64,000 bases of DNA from Monodelphis domestica (taxonomy: Eukaryota > Chordata > Mammalia > Didelphimorphia > Didelphidae): positions 86,925,735 through 86,989,734 of the forward strand of contig NC_077227.1 of the NCBI RefSeq assembly GCF_027887165.1. Reading direction: 5' to 3'. Positions within the stretch are counted from its first letter, which is position 1. Every line of letters begins with the position of its first letter. Both the position numbers and the translations under genes were made by a program. Below, piece after piece: positions 36,993 to 44,829 of the stretch. A model generated the notes under the pieces. That model was not told the DNA's origin, made no database searches, and worked only from the letters and a program-made list of their open reading frames with translations.

Positions 36993-37171
36993 CAAGTAGG
37001 TAGCTGGAGTTGGGAGGACCTGGTTTCAAATCTGGCCTCAGATACCTCCTAGCTGTGTGACTCTGGGCTAGTCACTTAACCTCAATTGCCTAACCCTTGT
37101 AGCTCTTCTGCCTTGCAACTGATACTTAATCTTGAGTCTAAAAAAAGGTGAGAGTGGGAGAAAAAAAAAAA
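36993..37171 (+). mobile_element. tRNA-like SINE (family A)
   Basis: Reads gtaggtagctggagttggga (head shortened), cctcctagctgtgtgactct, cctcaattgcctaaccctt and a poly-A tail. Flanking actcttgagaag and cctcttgggag are a probable degenerate target duplication. Confidence 0.9.
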
Positions 37172-37299
37172 CCTCTTGGGAGTCAGGGGAAGTCGGGGAT
37201 GGAAGTTCAAGGCCTTACTTATCTTCCCACTGAAAAAAAGAGAAGATCCTAGCCATAATGAGAATTTTGTTAATATATATGACACCTCAGAAGAGGAAG

Positions 37300-37485
37300 G
37301 TACCTAAAAATTCTTTTGGTCCAATTCTCACATTTTACAAATGAAGAAACTGAGACCTGGGGGTTTGAGTATTTCATCCTCTTCATATTGCCCAAGGCTA
37401 CATAGTATGTGTCAGAGTTGGAATTTGAACCCAGATCTTATTATTCTAAATTCAATTAACTTTCCACTACACTACAGCTGCCATT
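37300..37485 (-). repeat. MIR SINE, antisense
   Basis: Contains cattttacaaatgaagaaac, tgagacctgggggtttgag and gaatttgaacccagatctta. Confidence 0.65.
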
Positions 37486-37489
37486 AGAA

Positions 37490-37925
37490 GGGTGGCCAGG
37501 AAAGTCAATGTGAAATAGCTGGAGCTGACAAGTGGTTATTCTTTATGAACTATTTGGGAGCTCTAAGATGAAGCAATATCCTTTGAAAAAATGACTAAAA
37601 ATGAACTACTAAGAAAATCGTCCCATTCCTACTAAGAGTGTTTCTTAAAAACTTAAAGCTTTTTTTTTTTTTCTGGCAATTTTTGAAGTAATAAGAATTG
37701 TTTGGGGAAGTGGTTTCATTCTGAAGACAAATTAAGAAGAGCATGGGTGGTGGTGGTGAAATCAAGATTTCTTCTCTTCAGCTTGGAAATAATGAGTATT
37801 TATTTTATTATTGGAATAGACCTTTGCAAAGCTTTCCAAATTTATAACTGCCACCCTCCCAATTTTTTGAAATCTCTTTTGTCCTAATTTGCTCTTGAGA
37901 AGAACGTGAGTTGAATAATAGTATT
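37490..37925. other. No supported feature
   Basis: Unassigned DNA. Overlapping 61- and 69-codon frames on opposite strands show no domain. Confidence 0.5.
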
Positions 37926-37929
37926 TAGA

Positions 37930-38110
37930 GACTGAAAATACATTAGTGATCCTCTCATTACAATCCCTCATTTCACAGATGAAGAAATCAAAGTTAAAAG
38001 ATGGTTTTCACCATGTCCAAGATCATATTGATAGGAAGTAACAGAATCAGGATTAAAATCCAAGTCATTTGACCTCAAATACCCATGCCCTCATGATCAA
38101 ACTATACCTA
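37930..38110 (-). repeat. MIR SINE remnant
   Basis: Contains catttcacagatgaagaaat, caagatcatattgataggaa and gacctcaaatacccatgcc. Confidence 0.55.
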
Positions 38111-38119
38111 ACTGGTGAC

Positions 38120-38450
38120 AAATGAAATAAGCACCCCAAAATGCTACATATAGTCCCAAATCTCTTTTTTTGAACTTCCTACCTCTCTGCATGCCTAATT
38201 GGGGGTGACTGCTTACCACCAAATCTAGACTTACTGTAAAGCTTTCCATTAGTCTCCATGCTGTGCTCTGCTGCTACCCTCTTCCACACCAAGCCTTCCC
38301 AACCTCTAGCTCTGAGAATAATAATCAAATCAAGACTACTATTTTTGGAAATAACATGCCAGTTGCCCTATGACTCCCCTCATAATCCCTATTCTCTTCC
38401 ATATAAAATTATCCCTCCATGGTCTCTTCTACCCTATATGCATTGTCTAC
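38120..38450 (+). mobile_element. Probable L2 LINE, left of the provirus
   Basis: Pyrimidine-rich DNA ending in ccctatatgcattgtctac. After the provirus the sequence resumes with ctttattagaatgtaagctt. Joined at the target site, this reads like the L2 3' region (a tgtct-c-rich stretch before attagaatgtaagctcc), so the provirus landed inside an L2. The upstream part is assigned less surely. Confidence 0.5.
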
Positions 38451-39412
38451 TGTTACAAGGGAATCACTTTAAAAGACTGATATATATTAATTTAAGGTCG
38501 CCAAGGAATCAGCTATGTAATTCCTAAATGAAAAACTCAAGTCAGCCGTCAGCCTTTTTTTGGAGTTTAATTACAATAGGAGCAAGAAAGGAATTAGAGA
38601 TATATATAGAGAGAGAAAGGGGAGAGAAGGGAATAGGGCTTAAATACCCCTTCTGTTTAGGCTGGGCCAAAAGGCCCAAGCCCTTAGATAGCTGGGGCAA
38701 AGAAAAGAGATCAGTCCCTATTACTCACGTGACCAAAATGGAGAAACAGTCTCAGAGGCCCCCACTTTCAGCTTCCTTCAGAGCAAGCTTCCTCAGAGCC
38801 CAGGAACCACCGACCAAAAACTCAACCCCCTCTAGTCTCCAGACCCTCCTATCTTTAAGGACACCATCCAAGTTGCCTCCCCTCAGTCCTCACATCTACC
38901 AATCACTCTTCATCAATTTCCCTGTCAATGGAGGCTCTCGCTTAACCCAGGACCGCCCAGAGGTTTCTGGCTTTTTGCACATGTCTGTTGAAGGTCATAT
39001 TTTCCAATGATTAAATCTATACTCCTTTGCTACAGCCCTTTCTAAATCCTGTTAACTTGAGTATGGTAGAGATTGGAATAATTAAATTTTGATCTAGGCT
39101 GCAGCCCTTACTCAATCCTATTAGGACTGAATAGGGTGGAGATTTATTCCAAGTATCTCCATTGTATCAATTCTAAATCAATCAAGACTCAAAGAAATTC
39201 CTGTTCTATGCTTAAGCATAGGTCAAAGTCCTTTCCATTGTTCAGCAAAGGGTTTCTGTCCTAAAGTAATCTTAAGAAGGGAAGAGAAGGAACCTCCCAT
39301 GCCAATGGAGTTCCCATTCCAATAGACTATCAGTAAGAAATTTTCCAAGTATGAAATATCCCAATGGTGAAATTTTCAACAATTATAAGTCTAAGGAAAT
39401 TTGAGGTTTACA
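38451..39412 (-). mobile_element. 3' LTR of the provirus (962 bp)
   Basis: Begins tgttacaaggg and ends gaggtttaca on the plus strand, so on the proviral (minus) strand it runs TGTAAACC to TTGTAACA, with the usual TG...CA ends. By eye it is identical in sequence and length to the copy at 43736-44697. It contains a minus-strand TATA-type box (TATTTAAG near 38646-38639) and a downstream ATTAAA (38571-38566), giving a plausible U3-R-U5 order. A 160-codon plus-strand frame (38528-39010) lies antisense to proviral transcription. Confidence 0.97.
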
Positions 39413-39421
39413 ATCCCCCCT
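39413..39421 (-). promoter_or_regulatory. Polypurine tract next to the 3' LTR
   Basis: On the proviral strand AGGGGGGAT directly precedes the LTR start TGTAAACC. This is the expected plus-strand primer position. Confidence 0.85.
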
Positions 39422-39914
39422 GATGATCATTGGGAGACTAGTCTCCCCATTGATCATTTAACATAATCATTTTGTAGTTCTAAATTCACTTCTAACTAAA
39501 GATATACACAATATTCAATTTTCTAAGAGAAATTAGAATAGTGAGAGAGGAAATAGAAAAGAAAAGAAAGCAAAACCAATGTTTGCTAGGCGCATTGACA
39601 GAAAGCCAAATTAGGGGCAGTCCCTTTTGGCATAAATGTTACAATAAATGTTCAATCAAAAGTTCAGTCCAATCAATCACATCCAAAGTTCATTCTTGAT
39701 CTTCTTGATGAAGTGTAGGTTTTTGGCATCTTTCTGCAACAGTTCATTCTCTGGATATAAAAGTTTCAAGCTTCTTTCTTGAAGATCTTTTCTTGAACAA
39801 AATCAAAATCTTTGAATTTTTTATAAAAGTAAAATCTTAAACAAAAGTCTTGGATTTTTATAAAAATAAAATCTCAAACAAAAAAATTCAAAAATTCTTA
39901 GATTTTAAATTAAA

Positions 39915-39929
39915 ATACAATCCCCCCTG
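39915..39929 (-). promoter_or_regulatory. Second polypurine-tract-like copy, internal
   Basis: The plus-strand string tacaatcccccctga, 15 bases, is shared exactly with the LTR-adjacent tract at 39409-39423. It lies about 506 bp upstream of it in proviral sense. Confidence 0.6.
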
Positions 39930-40557
39930 AAGTAAGTATTAAAAAAAAAATATCAAGTTTAGCTCAGAATGCAATGTTCAGTTATGGGGTTGTATGTGTC
40001 AATTATCAAAAGAATAGAAAAAATAATCAAAAACATAAGAAAAACTCAAAATAGACCTTGTATAGGTCCAGTTTAAAGTAATTTCTATCCCACAAGTATG
40101 TAGGACAGAATGCAGTAATATTTCACTTAGCCATTTGTAGCCAAGACTACAGGAAGTTGCCATAATATAAGAAGAAAAGAATTAGAATTCTATTTTGATG
40201 GGGAATTGTCATTCCCTTGTCTGATTTTTTCCTCAGGGATATAGGGAGCCAGCATGATAGTCAAGCTTTGTACTTGTTTGAGTATTTCGAAAAGAGTGTA
40301 GATACAAGGAAGTCCTACGACTTAAACATAAGTTAAGCGTCGCAACCTCGAGTCTCACTTTAATATTTCATGTGTGCTCTATTGGCACTATTCAGGTTTA
40401 GTCTGTGCTCCTTGTTTTTATCCCTTTTCCTGGAATCAGACACAAACATTAATCACAGTCCTATAATATTTTATCAATAAATGGCAGGTTCCCATAGTTT
40501 AAAGCTTTTAGGCATATATTGATATTATAGCAAGAGTATATATATTAACTTGTATTA

Positions 40558-40575
40558 CTGCAGGGAAAAATATTA
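40558..40575 (-). promoter_or_regulatory. Candidate 3' splice site in the proviral 3' region
   Basis: On the minus strand AATATTTTTCCCTGCAG ends at 40558, a reasonable acceptor. It sits just downstream of pol, where a subgenomic acceptor would be expected, but no open frame follows. Confidence 0.3.
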
Positions 40576-40782
40576 ATATTAATTATGTGTACCTTCAGTA
40601 CAAAAAATGAGAAAAAAAAATCAAATATTCTGATCAAAAAATAAAAGAAAAGAAATAAGAAAAAATAAGAAAAAAAATCAGTAATTCAATATATTCTTGA
40701 AAAAAAATATCCATTTGTCTATGGATTATTATCTCCAATTCTTATGATAAGATAGAGTCACAATTCATATGATAAGATAGAG

Positions 40783-42864
40783 TTAATCAGTCTCAGCAGA
40801 AGATGCTTTCTTCACATGTGAGCAGTGAATCCAAGAGTCTCTTTCTCCAATCTTTATAGATGTTGGAGTAGTTAATAATATTTGGAATGGTCCTTCCCAT
40901 GAAGGTTGAGTTGCTCCAGTTCGCTTGAAATTCTTGATATAAACTTTATCTCCTGGGTTCAGGTCATGCAGAGAAAAGTCTAATGGTCCAGCTTGTACTG
41001 CAGCTCCAGATTCATGAAGTTCACGTAGTTTGTGCTGTAACTCCTGTATATAGGAAGCAATAGTAATATCTCCCCCTAATAGCGATGTATAAGCCGGGGA
41101 GAAAGGCTTAGCCTGTATAGGCGGATGTCCAAAAAGCATCTCAAATGGTGAAATATGTAAGTCTCCTCTAGGCCTGCTTCTAAGATAAAATAGGGCCAGA
41201 GGGAGAATTTCAGGCCATTTTAAATGGGTCTCAGTGCATAATTTGCCAATCATAGTTTTAAGTTCTTTATTCATCCTCTCCACTTGGCCTGAGCTCTGGG
41301 GGTGATATGGAACATGGAATTTTGGAGTTATCCCCAAGCAAGAATATATTTGATTTAAGACAGAATCGGTAAAATGACTCCCTCTATCGGAGTCAATACG
41401 TGCTGGTAGGCCAAAACGAGGAATAATTTCTTTTAAAAGTATCTTTGCAACAAAATCTGCTGTGGCTCGGGTCGTAGGAAATGCTTCCGGCCATCTGGTT
41501 AGTTGATCTACAATTACTAGACAAAATTTATAACGTCCAGCTTTTGGCATTGTAATGAAATCTATCTGTAGATGTTCAAAAGGTGTGTAAGCCAGAGGAC
41601 GTCCCCCAAAGGCTTTTCCACGATATGCATGTTGGTTATATGCCTGGCAAATAGGGCAGGCTGAACATACTTTAGAGGCTACAGTAGTTATACCAGGGGC
41701 TATCCATACTCTCTTGACAGAGTCCACGATGCCCTGGGTGCCAAAATGACCATTTTTATGAATAGATTGGCAAATTTGGTTATAGAAACTTCTAGGGAGC
41801 AGGGGTTTTCCTTCAGATGACACCCATACTCCATTAATTTGTTTTGCTTTAAATTTTTGTTTCCATTTTTCCACTTCCTTTTCATTATAGGAGAGTGATA
41901 AATTTAAATTATCAGTGGTTGTTAATGTTAAAATTAATCCAGGTCCTTCTATGGCTGCTAGTTTTGCAGCGGCATCTGCTCGGTCATTTCCTCTAGAGAC
42001 AGGGTCAGAGCCACCTGTATGGGCAGAGCAATGAACTACAGCTAGGGCTTTAGGCAGTTTGAGAGCAGAAAGAACTTCATTAATAATTTCTGCATTAGCT
42101 ATGGATTTTCCAGCTGAGGTTAAAAATCCTCTTTGGAGCCATAGCATCCCAACTGAGTGACAAATGCCGAAAGCATATCTAGAATCTGTATAAATTGTTG
42201 CCTTTTTATCCTTGGCAATTATACAAGCTTGTTTTAGAGCTATGAGTTCTGCTCCTTGAGCGCTAATGTTAGAAGGTAGTGAAGCTGACCATTCAGTGGC
42301 AAATTCTGAGACTACGGCAGCTCCAGTGTAACGTATGCCATCCCTCATAAAAGAGGAACCATCGGTAAATAAAATCAGATCTGCATTTTCTAAGGGAGTG
42401 TCCAAGAGATTATCTCGAGGCTTTTCTGCCATGGACACTAATGTTTCACAGTTATGTAGTGGTTCTCCTGAAGTGGGTAAATCTGGAAGCAAGGTGGCAG
42501 GGTTAAGAGTTGAACAGCGTTTCAAGGTAATATTTTCACTATTTAATAAGGTTATTTCATACCTTGTAATTCTCTGATCCGAGAATGCCTGTGTTCTATG
42601 TTTTACCAATAATGCTTCAATCTCATGTGGGCACATTATTGTTAATGGACATCCCAATACTAAATCAACGGTTTTTGTTACTAGTAAGGCTGTAGCAGCT
42701 ACTCCTCTAAGGCATGGTGGTGCTCCTGCTGCTACTGGGTCTAGTTGGGCAGAATAATAAGCAATTGGGCGCTGAGAAGGTCCCAAAGTCTGAGTTAACA
42801 CACCAGAGGCTACTCCTCTTCGCTCATGCACATATAAAGTAAATGGCTTGCATTTTATCCTCAA
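40783..42864 (-). CDS. pol: Retroviral pol fragment: RNase H and integrase (693 codons)
   Basis: C-terminal part of a gammaretrovirus-type Pol. Residues 1-130 are the end of the RT connection region (KPFTLYVHE, GVLTQTLGP, LDPVAAG, LNPATLLP). RNase H follows with TDGSS (D168), E206, TDSRYAF (D227) and D297, so all four acidic residues are present. Integrase has an HHCC zinc motif (H369, H373, C403, C406), the catalytic triad D435, D493 and E529 with 35 residues between the last two (DD35E), and a C-terminal GDKVYIKNF...WEGPFQ module. It ends with TAA at 40785-40783. The polymerase active site and protease are absent. The listed start is a TTG directly after an in-frame TAG; the first ATG is codon 77. 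Expression would need a non-AUG start or a +1 shift from the upstream frame. No frameshift or stop interrupts the domains, unlike other ERV remains in the window. Confidence 0.93.
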   Translation of the reverse strand: MRIKCKPFTLYVHERRGVASGVLTQTLGPSQRPIAYYSAQLDPVAAGAPPCLRGVAATALLVTKTVDLVLGCPLTIMCPHEIEALLVKHRTQAFSDQRITRYEITLLNSENITLKRCSTLNPATLLPDLPTSGEPLHNCETLVSMAEKPRDNLLDTPLENADLILFTDGSSFMRDGIRYTGAAVVSEFATEWSASLPSNISAQGAELIALKQACIIAKDKKATIYTDSRYAFGICHSVGMLWLQRGFLTSAGKSIANAEIINEVLSALKLPKALAVVHCSAHTGGSDPVSRGNDRADAAAKLAAIEGPGLILTLTTTDNLNLSLSYNEKEVEKWKQKFKAKQINGVWVSSEGKPLLPRSFYNQICQSIHKNGHFGTQGIVDSVKRVWIAPGITTVASKVCSACPICQAYNQHAYRGKAFGGRPLAYTPFEHLQIDFITMPKAGRYKFCLVIVDQLTRWPEAFPTTRATADFVAKILLKEIIPRFGLPARIDSDRGSHFTDSVLNQIYSCLGITPKFHVPYHPQSSGQVERMNKELKTMIGKLCTETHLKWPEILPLALFYLRSRPRGDLHISPFEMLFGHPPIQAKPFSPAYTSLLGGDITIASYIQELQHKLRELHESGAAVQAGPLDFSLHDLNPGDKVYIKNFKRTGATQPSWEGPFQILLTTPTSIKIGERDSWIHCSHVKKASSAETD

Positions 42865-43222
42865 TTTTTCCTATTTTATCTTCCATATCTCCCATTTTAT
42901 CCTCAATATTTCCTATTTTATTCTCAATATTTCCTATTTTATCCTCAAGTTTTTCTATTTTATTCTCAATATTTCCTATTTTATCCTCAATTTTTTCTAT
43001 TTTATCCTCATTTTGTTTTATTTTATCCTCATTTTGTTTTATTTTATCCTCATTTTGTTTTATTTTATCCTCAATATTTTTTATTTTTTCATCTCTAAAT
43101 ATAGTATTGAGGAGTACAAAAATGACAGTACCTATTAATATAAAAATTTGGAGGTATCCTTCATTCCTCAATGCCCCTACTTCTTCAGCTGCCATATAAT
43201 TGTCAAAGAATGTAGTACCCAT
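42824..43222 (-). CDS. Membrane-anchored heptad-repeat protein in the gag-RT position (132 codons)
   Basis: I do not recognise this protein. From an ATG at 43222, with A at -3 and G at +4, it encodes a short polar N-terminus with an MAAEEVGALRNEG segment. One strongly hydrophobic stretch (about residues 23-42, YLQIFILIGTVIFVLLNTIF) comes next. Then about eleven seven-residue repeats of the type EDKIKQN/EDKIGNI follow, with I/L/M at heptad spacing and alternating charges. The prediction is a single-pass membrane protein with a long coiled coil. The heptads are encoded by a 21-bp tandem repeat. The last codons (QAIYFICA) overlap the pol DNA in another frame before TGA at 42826-42824. The open frame continues 90 codons upstream without ATG, through a SINE-derived segment. 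It replaces gag, protease and most of RT. Whether it is translated is unknown. Confidence 0.55.
   Translation of the reverse strand: MGTTFFDNYMAAEEVGALRNEGYLQIFILIGTVIFVLLNTIFRDEKIKNIEDKIKQNEDKIKQNEDKIKQNEDKIEKIEDKIGNIENKIEKLEDKIGNIENKIGNIEDKMGDMEDKIGKIEDKMQAIYFICA
42850..43085 (-). repeat. 21-bp coding minisatellite (heptad repeat)
   Basis: Tandem units built on tattttatcctcaat (plus strand), about 21 bp each. The last three, at about 43008-43070, are near-identical units containing ctcattttgttt. The period of 21 keeps the coiled-coil frame. Confidence 0.9.
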
Positions 43223-43418
43223 TTTTATATATATATTTTGTAATTTCACAAAACACGTGGGGAGCAGGGCAAAGCAACAAACTTTCCACAGGGTTTTTTT
43301 TTTTTTTTCTAATCCAGGAAGTTGTTCCTTAAGGGAAAGGATATTTAGAAACAGTTCTTCCAGCCAGGACTTTAGAGTCCTGTTGCTGAGATTTAAAAAC
43401 AGCTGTTTTCTGTCTATC

Positions 43419-43516
43419 AGAGTCACACAGCTGGGAAGTATCTGAGGTCCGATTTGAACCCAGGACCTTCTGCCTCTAGGGCTGGCTCTCAATCCGCTGA
43501 GCTACCCAGCTGTCCC
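43419..43516 (-). mobile_element. SINE (family A) 5' fragment inside the provirus
   Basis: On the minus strand: gggacagctgggtagctcag, ggattgagagccagcccta, ggtcctgggttcaaatcgg and cttcccagctgtgtgactct, then an abrupt change. This is the tRNA-like head of a host SINE without its tail, located in the proviral leader between the primer site and the coiled-coil frame. Confidence 0.9.
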
Positions 43517-43590
43517 TTAAGATTAAAGGGAAGAAAAAGAAAAAACTGCTGATTCCAATTTAACTTAAGGAGAAAAGAGAAAAAGTTTTT

Positions 43591-43599
43591 TATACTCAC
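43591..43599 (-). promoter_or_regulatory. Candidate 5' splice site in the proviral leader
   Basis: On the minus strand GTGAGTATA follows AGAACAC at 43599, matching the intron side of the donor consensus. Its position in the leader, about 135 bases after the LTR, fits a retroviral splice donor. Confidence 0.5.
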
Positions 43600-43714
43600 G
43601 TGTTCTAGCAGCTGTGTCTTTAAGCCAAGTTGTTTTTTTTTAAAAAAAGGACTAAGTGGTGAAACAGTATAGTAAAAAGGCAAGGAAAAAGTTTTATTGA
43701 GAGGATTCTTTAGA

Positions 43715-43732
43715 CTCCCGTGTGGTCAGCCA
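43715..43732 (-). promoter_or_regulatory. Primer-binding-site-like sequence
   Basis: Three bases after the 5' LTR the minus strand reads TGGCTGACCACACGGGAG. TGG is the expected complement of a tRNA CCA end. I could not match it confidently to a standard vertebrate tRNA. It partly resembles the complement of an arginine tRNA 3' end. Confidence 0.6.
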
Positions 43733-43735
43733 CAA

Positions 43736-44697
43736 TGTTACAAGGGAATCACTTTAAAAGACTGATATATATTAATTTAAGGTCGCCAAGGAATCAGCTA
43801 TGTAATTCCTAAATGAAAAACTCAAGTCAGCCGTCAGCCTTTTTTTGGAGTTTAATTACAATAGGAGCAAGAAAGGAATTAGAGATATATATAGAGAGAG
43901 AAAGGGGAGAGAAGGGAATAGGGCTTAAATACCCCTTCTGTTTAGGCTGGGCCAAAAGGCCCAAGCCCTTAGATAGCTGGGGCAAAGAAAAGAGATCAGT
44001 CCCTATTACTCACGTGACCAAAATGGAGAAACAGTCTCAGAGGCCCCCACTTTCAGCTTCCTTCAGAGCAAGCTTCCTCAGAGCCCAGGAACCACCGACC
44101 AAAAACTCAACCCCCTCTAGTCTCCAGACCCTCCTATCTTTAAGGACACCATCCAAGTTGCCTCCCCTCAGTCCTCACATCTACCAATCACTCTTCATCA
44201 ATTTCCCTGTCAATGGAGGCTCTCGCTTAACCCAGGACCGCCCAGAGGTTTCTGGCTTTTTGCACATGTCTGTTGAAGGTCATATTTTCCAATGATTAAA
44301 TCTATACTCCTTTGCTACAGCCCTTTCTAAATCCTGTTAACTTGAGTATGGTAGAGATTGGAATAATTAAATTTTGATCTAGGCTGCAGCCCTTACTCAA
44401 TCCTATTAGGACTGAATAGGGTGGAGATTTATTCCAAGTATCTCCATTGTATCAATTCTAAATCAATCAAGACTCAAAGAAATTCCTGTTCTATGCTTAA
44501 GCATAGGTCAAAGTCCTTTCCATTGTTCAGCAAAGGGTTTCTGTCCTAAAGTAATCTTAAGAAGGGAAGAGAAGGAACCTCCCATGCCAATGGAGTTCCC
44601 ATTCCAATAGACTATCAGTAAGAAATTTTCCAAGTATGAAATATCCCAATGGTGAAATTTTCAACAATTATAAGTCTAAGGAAATTTGAGGTTTACA
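43736..44697 (-). mobile_element. 5' LTR of the provirus (962 bp)
   Basis: Same sequence as the 3' LTR. On the transcribed (minus) strand, a TATTTAAG box lies near 43931-43924 and ATTAAA at 43856-43851, so transcription would start near 43.90 kb and run toward lower coordinates. The antisense 160-codon frame is repeated at 43813-44295. Confidence 0.97.
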
Positions 44698-44825
44698 CTA
44701 CCTTTATTAGAATGTAAGCTTCTTGAAGGCAAGGGTCATCATACTTTTTGTTGGTAAATCCATCATACTTAGCACTGTGTCTAGTACACAGTAATTGTTT
44801 AAGAAATATTTTTTATTCATTCAAT
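44698..44825 (+). mobile_element. L2 LINE 3' end, right of the provirus
   Basis: Starts with the target copy ctac, then ctttattagaatgtaagctt, cttgaaggcaagggtcatca, cttagcactgtgtctagtac and attcattcaatg. This is a typical L2 3' end. Confidence 0.8.
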
Positions 44826-44829
44826 GTAT

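Larger units (their letters stand above)
39413..40782 (-). other. Proviral 3' internal region without recognisable env
   Basis: AT-rich 1.37 kb between the pol stop and the 3' LTR. In all minus-strand frames it is closed at short intervals, and I see no envelope landmarks (signal peptide, furin-like site, membrane anchor in frame). It contains an internal copy of the polypurine tract, short tandem repeats near 39830-39900, and a 16-bp direct repeat tatgataagatagagt (40743-40758 and 40768-40783) abutting the pol stop. Confidence 0.7.
38451..44697 (-). mobile_element. Young rearranged gammaretrovirus-like provirus (non-autonomous)
   Basis: A 6,247-bp element: 5' LTR 43736-44697, primer-binding-like site, leader with a SINE fragment, coiled-coil open frame, RNase H-integrase frame, non-coding 3' part, polypurine tract, and 3' LTR 38451-39412. 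It is flanked by CTAC at 38447-38450 and 44698-44701. A 4-bp target duplication and the RNase H/integrase sequence type both fit gammaretrovirus-like elements. Gag, protease, most of reverse transcriptase and envelope are not recognisable, so it cannot encode its own particle and would depend on helper proteins. Identical LTRs indicate a recent insertion. Confidence 0.93.

Noticed and set aside
39413..40782. Possible envelope gene
   Set aside because: Minus-strand frames are closed repeatedly and no envelope landmark is visible.
42850..43085. CRISPR-like array
   Set aside because: It is a tandem minisatellite without unique spacers, in a vertebrate genome.
42843..43199. 118- and 96-codon plus-strand frames of ILSSIFP-type repeats
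   Set aside because: They are antisense shadows of the heptad minisatellite; a 21-bp period keeps several frames open at once.
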